From Pseudomonas taiwanensis (GTDB lineage: Bacteria > Pseudomonadota > Gammaproteobacteria > Pseudomonadales > Pseudomonadaceae), in contig NZ_QJRF01000077.1 of the NCBI RefSeq assembly GCF_013393345.1, positions 283,129 through 347,128 on the forward strand: a DNA stretch of 64,000 nucleotides, given 5' to 3'. The position numbers were made by a program, and so were the translations under genes. The number at the start of each line of letters is the position of its first letter. The stretch's first letter is position 1. The notes under the pieces were generated by a model. That model made no database searches and was not told the DNA's origin. It saw only the letters and a program-made list of their open reading frames with translations. Below are positions 56,526 through 64,000 of this stretch, one piece after another.

Positions 56526-59201
56526 TCAGGAACCCTCTTCCCGCCGCCTACGCATCGCAATAATGGCGTCGTAACGGCTGGACACGCCGAGCTTGGCGAA
56601 GATGTTCTTCAGGTTCCATTTCACCGTCTGCAAACTCAGGTTCAATGCCAGCGCAATCCGCTTGTTGGACATCGACTGTTCCAGCAGATCGAGAATCTCC
56701 AGCTCGCGCCGGGTCATCATCTGGTTTGCCTGGGCACTGGACGGCCGGGCAGCGCACGGCTCGGGCCGGGCCACCGGACCTTTTCGGTCCAGGCTCCGGC
56801 AGTAACCGCCCAACACCGAATCCTCGTCCAGTTCAAGCTGGCCGAGCATCGACTGGAAGCGTTCCCCCTCGTCCAGGAAGGTTCTAACCAACCCCAGGCG
56901 GTAGCCACAGGCGAGTGCCGCGTGGAGTCTTTCCCGTGCCTCGGTGCGGCGCTCCAGTGCCTCCAGGGCAAAGGCACGCAACAGGTCCACCTGGACGCGC
57001 CAGCGGCCCCTGTCGAACTCGCTGGCATAGCGATGGGCAATGTCCAGCGCCTGCATGGCCGCCTCCGGCTGATACCTCGCCAGGGAAAGCCGCGCCTTGG
57101 CCAGGGCAGCCAGGGTCATGATTTCCGCGTCGCACGGCGTCGCGCCACGATGGCTGCGGGCCAGGTCGTCGAGCTTGGCCAACAAGGTCTCGGCGTGGCT
57201 CCAATCGCCGCACGCGAGCACGAGGCGCAATTGCTCGGCGAGCATGCTGCCGACACCGCGATCGAGCCCCAGGCTACGGAAGTGATCTTCCTTCTCCGCC
57301 AGGTATTCCAGCGCGGCTCGGGGAGATTCCCGCAAGCTCTTCAGGCGCGCCTGGCAGAGCGCGGCGCCGATCATGAAGACCGGCGCGGAGAAGCGCAGGA
57401 TATCCAGGCGGTTCGCCAGGGCTTGATGAACGTCCTCGATGCGATCGAGTTCGTAGCAAGCCTCAGCCATCACCACGGCGGCAGTGCAGGCACTCACCGA
57501 GCGCCGGCCATGCAACGCTTCGGCTCGTTCCAGGATCGGCGCGCAGAGGCGCTCCGCCTCAAGCACCTTGCCCTCCAGGAAGTTTGCCGAGGCCATGGCT
57601 ATGACGCCAATCAGGGCCATCTCGTCGTCGCTGCGCAGACAGCGTGCCGCGGGCTGCCGGTACAGACTGCGGGCTTCGCCGTGACGCCCCGCCGTGGCAA
57701 GGCCGCTGAGGGTCAGGCCAATCCGTACCTGCTCCAGAAAGGGTGTCTCGAGCGGCTCGTGCTCGATGGACTCCAGCAGCGCCATGCAGGTCGTATCGTC
57801 GTCACGGTGCATGGCCAGTGAAGCCTTGAGCAGCACCAGCTGGGATGCCCGCCCCACGCCCAGCGACTCTCGTTCCACCACACCAAGCCACGTTTCCGCT
57901 TTGCTGGTGAGAACCGTCAGCACCGCGCCCCAGATGCCCTGCAGCAACAGGCTGGGATGTGCGGCCAGCACATTCAGCGGAATCGGCTCCAGCCAACGCA
58001 TGAACTGGCTGAGATGACTCACACGGCGCGTATCGGGCTGAACGCGCTCCAGCAGGCCGACGATCACGTCGAAGTCCTCGCAGAGCAGACCGTGACGCAA
58101 CGCGTCCTGAACCAGCCCGGCCTGCTCGAACCACTGGGCAGCGCGACGATGGAGGCGCGGGACATCCACACCGCTCTCCTGCAGGCGCTTGCCCAGGAAC
58201 TCCACGAACAGCGGATGCAGGCGGTACCACTGGTGTTGCCCCGCCAGGTCCACCGGCTGGATGAACAGGTTGCGCTCCTCGATGGCGGCGATCATCGCGG
58301 CCGCCTGCGGCGAGTCCGTCAAGTAGGCGGCCACCTCCGCGTTGAAGCGGCGCAGGATGGAGATCTTCAGCAGGAAATCGAACAGCTCCGCTGGCAGGTT
58401 CGCCATCACGTCTTCCGACAGGTACTCCACCAGCCCCGAGCTGTTGTGCATCAGGACAGCGCCATGCATGGGCTTTTTCGAGTTGGCCTTGAGCGCGATG
58501 GACATCAGTTGCAAGCCGATGGGCCAGCCGCGGGTCAGTTCGTGGATCACGTGCACGGCGTCCAGTTCCACCCCCTGATCCAGGTGTGTCTTGACGAAGG
58601 CCACCGTCTCGCGGAAATCGAACGGCAACTCCTTGCAGTCCACCTCGCACAGCTCGCCCAGCCCCCGCAGGCGTCCGAGGAGAAGCGACGGCGTAGTACG
58701 CGATGCCAGGAGCAGATGCACCTCCTGGGGCAGGTTATCCACCAGCGATTGCATCAGTGTGGCGATGCGCGGATCGACGGCATGGTGGAAGTCGTCGAGC
58801 ATCAGGTAGAGCGAGCCGCTGGTCCTGGCCAGGGCGTTGACCAGCAACCCGGATATCGTCTGCAGACCTGTGCTTTCGGCACCCGCCAGCAGCAGCAAGT
58901 CCTCATCCAGCGGCAACCCGGCCTGCCGCAACGCCCCCAGCAGACTGGCGCAGAACGACTCCAGCGTGCCGTCATCGGGCGTCAGGGACAGCCAGGCTAT
59001 CCGCGCCCCTTCCTTTATCAGCTGCTGGCGCCACTGGGCAATCAATGTGGTCTTGCCGAATCCGGCACCACCGGTCACCAGCAGCAGGCGGCTATGGCGT
59101 CCGCGTTGCAGCTTGTCCAGCAATTGCTCGCGGGAAACGGTCTGGGGGCTGATGCGTGGTGGCGCGAACCGGGTAGTGATCAACGGGGCGGATGCAATCA
59201 T
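56526..59201 (-). CDS. MalT-like LuxR-family ATP-binding regulator (LAL), second copy
   Basis: 891 residues from MIASAPLITTRFAPPRISPQ; an in-frame start 27 codons earlier is leader. Walker A is TGGAGFGKTTLIAQW at about 43-57, Walker B LYLMLDDFHHAVDP, and the C-terminal helix-turn-helix has MTRRELEILDLLEQSMSNKR then VKWNLKNIFAKLGVSSRYDA. It is homologous along its length to the LAL at 43946, with the most alike part at the DNA-binding end, so both may read related sites but sense different inducers. It lies 146 bases downstream of the DUF1254-type genes on the same strand, probably with its own promoter. Confidence 0.93.
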   Translation of the reverse strand: MIASAPLITTRFAPPRISPQTVSREQLLDKLQRGRHSRLLLVTGGAGFGKTTLIAQWRQQLIKEGARIAWLSLTPDDGTLESFCASLLGALRQAGLPLDEDLLLLAGAESTGLQTISGLLVNALARTSGSLYLMLDDFHHAVDPRIATLMQSLVDNLPQEVHLLLASRTTPSLLLGRLRGLGELCEVDCKELPFDFRETVAFVKTHLDQGVELDAVHVIHELTRGWPIGLQLMSIALKANSKKPMHGAVLMHNSSGLVEYLSEDVMANLPAELFDFLLKISILRRFNAEVAAYLTDSPQAAAMIAAIEERNLFIQPVDLAGQHQWYRLHPLFVEFLGKRLQESGVDVPRLHRRAAQWFEQAGLVQDALRHGLLCEDFDVIVGLLERVQPDTRRVSHLSQFMRWLEPIPLNVLAAHPSLLLQGIWGAVLTVLTSKAETWLGVVERESLGVGRASQLVLLKASLAMHRDDDTTCMALLESIEHEPLETPFLEQVRIGLTLSGLATAGRHGEARSLYRQPAARCLRSDDEMALIGVIAMASANFLEGKVLEAERLCAPILERAEALHGRRSVSACTAAVVMAEACYELDRIEDVHQALANRLDILRFSAPVFMIGAALCQARLKSLRESPRAALEYLAEKEDHFRSLGLDRGVGSMLAEQLRLVLACGDWSHAETLLAKLDDLARSHRGATPCDAEIMTLAALAKARLSLARYQPEAAMQALDIAHRYASEFDRGRWRVQVDLLRAFALEALERRTEARERLHAALACGYRLGLVRTFLDEGERFQSMLGQLELDEDSVLGGYCRSLDRKGPVARPEPCAARPSSAQANQMMTRRELEILDLLEQSMSNKRIALALNLSLQTVKWNLKNIFAKLGVSSRYDAIIAMRRRREEGS

Positions 59202-59347
59202 GGCAAAGGAACTCGGAATCGAAACGAGCCGTGGCGAGTGGGGCCAGCCACTCCATTCGAGTGGTGGCCCGACCGGTGCCACGGATTAAGCTTTGTCCTG
59301 TTCCCGGCGGGAGCAGGTGCCGCGGCCGGAGTCGCGGGTCAACGGTG

Positions 59348-60370
59348 TCAGTTCAGCGGACGGGCTTCGGGGAAGCTCCAGGTTCCATCCAGCACCTCGG
59401 CGCCGGGGCGGTAGAGGCGAACCATGTAGTTCCAGCCAGGCATCACGGGCAGGCAGTTGACGACCTTGCCGTCACAACCGCCGAACTGCACGGTCACCGA
59501 ACCGTCGGCCGCCTTCTTCGCGGTGATGCTGTTCAGGGTGTAGGCGTTGTAGGGATTGGCTTCGAAATAGCCCTTGGCGTTGTAGAGGCTGATCGACCAG
59601 AAGTCCTTGACCGGTACATCGCGCACAGTGAGCCGGTAGACGGTCTTACCGTCATTGGCGGCAGGCGTGACGTTGAGGTAGGTGGCGTCCTTGTCGGGGT
59701 TGCCACCCCAGGCCGCAGCGGCACCGATCAGGTGACGCACCGGCTCGACCTGCCCCTTGGTGCCGAATGCATTTTTCAAGCTTGGAAGGGTCGCGTTGAG
59801 CGCAACCAGGGCATCGCGTACACGCTTTTGGCTCTCGGGGTCCCACTTCGGCACCTCGAACTTTCCGCTGCTCGCCTGCTGCACCTGGATCTGGTCCTGC
59901 AGTGCGCTTACCTGCTGGACATCGTTCGGATCATTCGGATCGACCAGGGTGCGGATCCCTACCGCCGCATAGCGCGTGCCGACGCTTTCGCGCGTCACGG
60001 TGTACGTCCCGGCGCCATAGAAAACGTTGGGGACATAGTGCTCCTCGCTGATCACCTGCAGCGACATGAAGCGCGTGCCTGCGTCGGGCAGGGTGACAGT
60101 CACCGGCCCAGCGTCGAGGTCGAACACACCCGACGAATACAGGGTGTCGCGGTTGATGCGCACAACCGTCTGTTGGTCGATGGGCGCCAGCGCTCGATTG
60201 TGGTTGAGTTTGCCAAAGCCGCCTTTATTCACCATCCGGGTGAAGTACATGTCGGATTCGGCCTGAGCGAAGTTATCGACCGTAACGGTCACGCTGTCTT
60301 CCGCCTGGGCCGTCGAGACGCCCATGATCCCCAGGAGCAACGCGGCGGCCAGGTTGAGTGGCTGATTCAT
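59348..60370 (-). CDS. Secreted DUF1254/DUF1214 protein (short form)
   Basis: 340 residues with signal peptide MNQPLNLAAALLLGIMGVST and AQA cleavage site. DUF1254 features: VDNFAQAESDMYFTRMV, VVRINRDTLYSSGVFDLDAG, ISEEHYVPNVFYGAG. The DUF1214-like C-terminal part has DFWSISLYNAKGYFEANPYN and MPGWNYMVRLYRPG. The function of this family is unknown. GAGGAAAA precedes the ATG. It follows a longer paralogue 32 bases upstream, so they are co-transcribed. Confidence 0.85.
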   Translation of the reverse strand: MNQPLNLAAALLLGIMGVSTAQAEDSVTVTVDNFAQAESDMYFTRMVNKGGFGKLNHNRALAPIDQQTVVRINRDTLYSSGVFDLDAGPVTVTLPDAGTRFMSLQVISEEHYVPNVFYGAGTYTVTRESVGTRYAAVGIRTLVDPNDPNDVQQVSALQDQIQVQQASSGKFEVPKWDPESQKRVRDALVALNATLPSLKNAFGTKGQVEPVRHLIGAAAAWGGNPDKDATYLNVTPAANDGKTVYRLTVRDVPVKDFWSISLYNAKGYFEANPYNAYTLNSITAKKAADGSVTVQFGGCDGKVVNCLPVMPGWNYMVRLYRPGAEVLDGTWSFPEARPLN

Positions 60371-60402
60371 CGGGTTTTCCTCTGCATGAATGGGTGGTGG
60401 CG

Positions 60403-61806
60403 TCAGTCGACGCGTACCAGTTCAGGGCGTTTCCAAGTGCCATTGCTGGCGGCCGGCTCGGGCCAGTACAAGCGCATCGCCAGGAAGAACGGCCCTGCCG
60501 GCACCGGCAACCAGTTGCTTTCCCGGTCGGCACTCGGGCGCTCGTGCTGCACATAGAGCGTCACGCCCCCATCGGCATCGCGCTTGAGGCTGGGCAGCAT
60601 CGGTGAATTGATCAGGTAACGATTCAGCGGGTTTTCCACCAGCAGCCGGGACGGCAGGCTGTAGGCCGTCAGCGACCAGAAGGCCTTGACCGGGGGCAAC
60701 TGGCCGGCCGAGAAGCGAAGTGCATAGCGGTGCTTGGCGGCGTCCAGTTTCTGGCCGGTGGAGTCGAGGAAATAGCTTGGATAAAGAGCTTCCTCCGCCG
60801 AATTGCCGTAGATGCCACCGACGGCCCCTCCCATGCGGTAGAGGTAATTGCCGGCCAGGTGCTCGCGCGTGCCGAAGACATCGGCGCTGCCTACTTTCCT
60901 GGCGTCGCGCAGGCGTTCGAACCCGGCATAGGATTGGCTCCAGGCATCGCCAATACCCGCCTGGACAGCCTGGCGCAGTTCAGGGGAAAGCGAAGCCGCA
61001 TCGAAGCTTCCACCCGGACCGATCCCCAACTTGGCGAACCGCTCCATCAATGCCTTCTCGGAAGGATGGGTGGGGCAGAAACGCAGCACGAAGTTCAGTA
61101 CCTCGAAGAACTCGACGGACTTGCGTTCATCTTCGACGCTGAGCGGCCTGATGAAGTCGACCTCGGGCGCGGCCGCAGGTGCCGGTTGCCCAAGGAAGGT
61201 GGACAGCGGCTGCACCTTGTAGCCGGCCTGGACCTTCTTGACCTCGTCCAGGTCCTCGGGGCCGAACAGCTGGGTGCGATAGAGCAGGAAGGCGAACTGG
61301 GTTTCCGAACGGATGACCGACTTGATGCCCGGTGGTGTCGCGCCTTTCCAGTCAGGTCCGGCCAGCAGGAAGTTGCCTGCCTCGTTGCCCGTCGCCCGGC
61401 TGCCGACATAGGCGAAGTTATGCGTGTAGGCGTCGACGAACTGCACCGAGTAGTAACGATCCTTGGCGACCGCCGGCATGGAGAGGACCAGCGGCTCGGC
61501 GCGCAGGTCGGCTCCCAGTTGCGAATAGGGAGTATCGGAATTGGGCGTCTGGATCGCCTTGTCGGCCGGCGTATAGACCCGCGCAGTGTTGTTCAACTGG
61601 TTCCAGGGCGCCTTGTATTCCGGGCTCTCGCGGTCCACGAAGTAGGCGTACTGAATGCGATAGTGATCCACCAGCGGGTAGCCGTAGACATAAGCGTCCC
61701 GCGCGATAGCGCGGGCCTCTTCAGCGGACAGGTCCTGGGCATTGGCCGGCAGCGCCAGGAAGGCGGAAAAAAGGGCCGCAGCCATGAGAACGGGTTGCTT
61801 GCTCAT
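60403..61806 (-). CDS. Secreted DUF1254/DUF1214 protein (long form)
   Basis: 467 residues with signal peptide MSKQPVLMAAALFSAFLALP and ANAQ. DUF1254 part: AYVYGYPLVDHYRIQYAYFV, QTPNSDTPYSQLGADLRAEP, VDAYTHNFAYVGSRATG. DUF1214 part: PPVKAFWSLTAYSLPSRLLV, PLNRYLINS and FFLAMRLYWPEP at the end. Family function is unknown; these proteins occur beside degradation clusters. It lies 47 bases after the acyl-CoA synthetase gene, so envelope and ligase functions are co-expressed. Confidence 0.86.
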   Translation of the reverse strand: MSKQPVLMAAALFSAFLALPANAQDLSAEEARAIARDAYVYGYPLVDHYRIQYAYFVDRESPEYKAPWNQLNNTARVYTPADKAIQTPNSDTPYSQLGADLRAEPLVLSMPAVAKDRYYSVQFVDAYTHNFAYVGSRATGNEAGNFLLAGPDWKGATPPGIKSVIRSETQFAFLLYRTQLFGPEDLDEVKKVQAGYKVQPLSTFLGQPAPAAAPEVDFIRPLSVEDERKSVEFFEVLNFVLRFCPTHPSEKALMERFAKLGIGPGGSFDAASLSPELRQAVQAGIGDAWSQSYAGFERLRDARKVGSADVFGTREHLAGNYLYRMGGAVGGIYGNSAEEALYPSYFLDSTGQKLDAAKHRYALRFSAGQLPPVKAFWSLTAYSLPSRLLVENPLNRYLINSPMLPSLKRDADGGVTLYVQHERPSADRESNWLPVPAGPFFLAMRLYWPEPAASNGTWKRPELVRVD

Positions 61807-61853
61807 ATTGGAATGCTTCCTTGAGCCGCCCCCACAGGGGCGGCTCGATCCGG

Positions 61854-63422
61854 TTAGCCGACGTTGCGTGCGCGGTTTTCCCAGAAGGGCTTGCGCAGCT
61901 CGTTCTTGAGTATCTTGCCGACGCCGGACAGCGGCATCGCCGTGCGGAACTCGACGCTGCGCGGGCACTTGTAACCAGCGATCCGCTCACGGCAATGGGC
62001 GACGACTTCTTCCTCGCTGGCCGTTGCGCCCGGCTTCAGCACGATCACCGCATGCACGGTTTCGCCCCACTTGTCCGAGGGAATACCGATGGCGGCGCAC
62101 TGGGCGACGCCCGGATGGCTGGCAATGGCGTTTTCCACTTCGGCCGAATAGATGTTCTCGCCGCCGCTGACGATCATGTCCTTGAGGCGGTCAACGATGT
62201 AGACGAAGCCCTCGCTGTCCATGTAGCCGCCATCGCCGGTGTGCATCCAGCCGTCCTTGAGGACTTCTGCGGTGGCTTCCGGACGGTTCCAGTAGCCGAG
62301 CATGACGTTGGGTCCACGTACGGTGATCTCGCCGACCGTGCCGCGCGGCACTTCTCGCCCCAGCTCGTCGACGATCTTCACCTCTACGCAGGTCACCGCT
62401 CGCCCGGCGGAGTACATCTTGCCGCTGGCCTGGTGCTCGGCGCAGTGGTATTCGGCATCCAGCATGGTGCCGCCGGTGGTGAGCTCGGTCATGCCGTAGC
62501 CCTGGAAGAACCCGGCTGCCGGGAAGGCTTCACAGGCGCGATCCAGCAGAGCCGGGGATATGGGCGAAGCGCCATAGACGATGTGCCGGATGGTACCCAG
62601 TTCCAGTTTGGCCTTGGCCGGGTTCGCCTGGCGGGCATCCAGCATCATCTGGATCATGGTCGGCGCCAGCATCAGGTCGGTGACCCGCTCGGTGAGAATG
62701 GTGTCCAGCGCCGCCTCACCGGTAAAGGCCGGCAGGATGACGTGGGTGCCGCCGGAGACCATCAGTCCGTACATGGCCGAGAAGTCGGCGAGGTGGAACA
62801 TCGGCATCGCGTGCATGAACACCGCGTTGCGGCCGAAGAAACCCTTCACCTGGGCACAAAGCGCAGCGAACGCCAGATTGCTGTGGCTGATCATCACGCC
62901 CTTGGGGAAACCGGTGGTGCCGCCGGTGTAGAAAATGCCCAGCAGTGCATCGCCGCCGCGACGCACGTCCTCTACCGCCTCCGCCTCCGCCAGCAGGGCT
63001 TCGTAGGACAGCATGCCCGCCGGGGTCTCGCCGTCGCCGGCATAGATGAGATGACGGATGGTCCTGGCCTGATCGGCAATGACCGCGCCGACGTCCTTGA
63101 AGGTGTCGTCGACGATGAGCATGGTCGAGCCGGAGTCGTCCAGGGAATAGACGATCTCCGCCACGCTCCAGCGGGTGTTCACCGGATTGAGCACACCGTC
63201 CGCCCAGGGCACGCCCAGGCTGTATTCGATGTAGCGCTGCGAGTTGCGCGAGAGCATGGCGATGCAGTCGCCGCTGGCCAGGCCCAGCTGCTTCAGGGCA
63301 CCCGCCAGGCGGGCGACCCGGTCGGCGAGCTGGGAAAAGGTCAGGCTACGGCCCAGTTCGCGGATCGCGACCGCGTCGGGGCGTTGCTGGACATGGCGAT
63401 GCAAGCCTTGGGTGATGTACAT
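61854..63422 (-). CDS. Acyl-CoA synthetase (AMP-binding), second copy
   Basis: The ATG at 63422 (MYITQGLHRHVQQRPDAVAI, 522 residues) has GGAGG six bases upstream; a TTG four codons earlier is less likely. AMP-binding motif GIFYTGGTTGFPKGVMISHS, GYGMTELTTGG, HTGDGGYMDSEGFVYIVDR, DMIVSGGENIYSAEVE and the late catalytic Lys in GVGKILKNELRKPFW are present. Its size and motif set fit the medium-chain / FadD13-like group. It is followed by two DUF1254-type genes and preceded by a DUF2889 gene. Confidence 0.92.
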   Translation of the reverse strand: MYITQGLHRHVQQRPDAVAIRELGRSLTFSQLADRVARLAGALKQLGLASGDCIAMLSRNSQRYIEYSLGVPWADGVLNPVNTRWSVAEIVYSLDDSGSTMLIVDDTFKDVGAVIADQARTIRHLIYAGDGETPAGMLSYEALLAEAEAVEDVRRGGDALLGIFYTGGTTGFPKGVMISHSNLAFAALCAQVKGFFGRNAVFMHAMPMFHLADFSAMYGLMVSGGTHVILPAFTGEAALDTILTERVTDLMLAPTMIQMMLDARQANPAKAKLELGTIRHIVYGASPISPALLDRACEAFPAAGFFQGYGMTELTTGGTMLDAEYHCAEHQASGKMYSAGRAVTCVEVKIVDELGREVPRGTVGEITVRGPNVMLGYWNRPEATAEVLKDGWMHTGDGGYMDSEGFVYIVDRLKDMIVSGGENIYSAEVENAIASHPGVAQCAAIGIPSDKWGETVHAVIVLKPGATASEEEVVAHCRERIAGYKCPRSVEFRTAMPLSGVGKILKNELRKPFWENRARNVG

Positions 63423-63454
63423 CGGGGCCTCCAATCTTGTTGTTATCGTGAAAA

Positions 63455-64000
63455 TCAGTCAGCCCCGGCATCCGGGGCGGGTGCACTGGCGATTTCCGGC
63501 CAGAGCTTGCGGACCAGTTCGCCGTCCGGGCGATAGACGTGGCAGGTGCCGATCACCCAGCGCTGGGCTTCGGCGCGAGTCCTTACCTGCTCCTCCGGCG
63601 AGGCGTCGTTTTCTGCAGGGATCAGCGAGAGGGTTTGCAGCACGGTGGTTGCCAGCGGACCGAGCAGCTCGGTGAGATGGGTGCACCCCCTGACACCGCC
63701 TACCCGCTCGATAACCTTGCGCTTGAATCCGGGTCCGATCTTCAGTCCTACCAATCCAGCATAGGCAGCGTTGACCTGGGTGCAGGCCGGGTTTGGCACA
63801 GTGCGGCTGAGCACCTCGACGGCGCAGATCTGCAGGCTCCGGTCGAGGGTCAGGCGCAAACCCAGATCATGCACCGGCTCGCCGGCCGCAACGGCCTTGG
63901 CGGACAGCTGGATATCGTGGGTCTTGGTGTCCAGCAACCAGCCCTCGAATTCGAACAGGCCGTCTTCGCGCAGGTAGCCCGTGCAGTCGACCCGGCGGGT
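63455..64000 (-). CDS. DUF2889 domain protein (second copy), 5' end beyond the window
   Basis: The frame is open to the window edge: upstream codons read TRRVDCTGYLREDGLFEFEG, matching the N-terminal motif of the first copy (CTGYERDDGLFEIEG), so the true start is outside. The rest has IGPGFKRKVIERVGGVRGCT, LTELLGPLATTVLQTL and IGTCHVYRPDG. It precedes the acyl-CoA synthetase by 32 bases on the same strand. Function unknown; the repeated link to acyl-CoA genes is the only clue. Confidence 0.88.
   Translation of the reverse strand, partial: TRRVDCTGYLREDGLFEFEGWLLDTKTHDIQLSAKAVAAGEPVHDLGLRLTLDRSLQICAVEVLSRTVPNPACTQVNAAYAGLVGLKIGPGFKRKVIERVGGVRGCTHLTELLGPLATTVLQTLSLIPAENDASPEEQVRTRAEAQRWVIGTCHVYRPDGELVRKLWPEIASAPAPDAGAD

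Overview
The window is high-GC DNA from a gammaproteobacterium, almost certainly a Pseudomonas of the P. aeruginosa / P. resinovorans / P. citronellolis type. The grounds are an EarP/EF-P pair with an SGR32 loop, a class II DAHP synthase, an OhrR with Pseudomonas-like cysteine spacing, a MexT-like LysR protein, and many short GTAGGAGCGAG..CTCGCGAA REP-type repeats. No tRNA, rRNA, CRISPR or prophage was seen. Gene naming rests on motif and family recognition from the translated sequence; no database search was possible.

Layout. 1-10.1 kb is core-like: class II DAHP synthase (5' cut by the window), a YcaQ-type DNA glycosylase, DUF3291 and DUF1127 proteins, two LysR regulators, a TauE/SafE permease, an RDD protein, OhrR, a secreted HSL-type esterase, then efp and earP. 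From memory this order resembles the P. aeruginosa PA2843-PA2852 region, but the esterase sits where ohr would be expected. 10.2-15.5 kb holds small genes, an HBM-type chemoreceptor, an XRE regulator, a Tat-exported M15-like peptidase, a cold-shock protein and several tiny ORFs. 15.5-21.6 kb is an export module: a MexT-like LysR, a divergent MarR regulator and a four-gene FUSC / DUF1656 / HlyD / NodT-type tripartite pump whose genes overlap by 4 nt.

21.8-64 kb is a large catabolic region for acyl-CoA-linked degradation of an unidentified hydrophobic substrate. It contains an HBD plus DmdC-like acyl-CoA dehydrogenase pair, and a minus-strand operon (thiolase, two MaoC-type hydratases, SDR, DUF2889) facing a DUF1302/DUF1329 envelope pair. 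It continues with an alpha/beta hydrolase, a WS/DGAT acyltransferase, and a second minus-strand operon (two LCAD-type dehydrogenases, an SDR-MaoC multifunctional enzyme, a thiolase homologue that has lost its catalytic residues, and an acyl-CoA synthetase). Then come a secreted HbpS/GlcG protein, a MalT-like LuxR regulator, a third LCAD-type dehydrogenase, and a plus-strand beta-oxidation operon (DmdC-like dehydrogenase, FadB-like bifunctional enzyme, thiolase, SDR). The region ends with a second MalT-like regulator, two secreted DUF1254/DUF1214 proteins, an acyl-CoA synthetase and a second DUF2889 gene that runs off the window.

The genes suggest one pathway: envelope proteins take in or bind the substrate, ligases make the CoA ester, several dehydrogenase/hydratase/dehydrogenase/thiolase sets shorten it, and two large MalT-like ATP-binding regulators sense intermediates. 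The substrate (steroid or terpenoid side chain, branched or cyclic acid) cannot be read from the sequence. Between the last SDR and the second regulator lies a tandem array of ~185-bp hairpin-rich units, with an IS3-family element inserted in one unit and about 42 bp of that unit missing.
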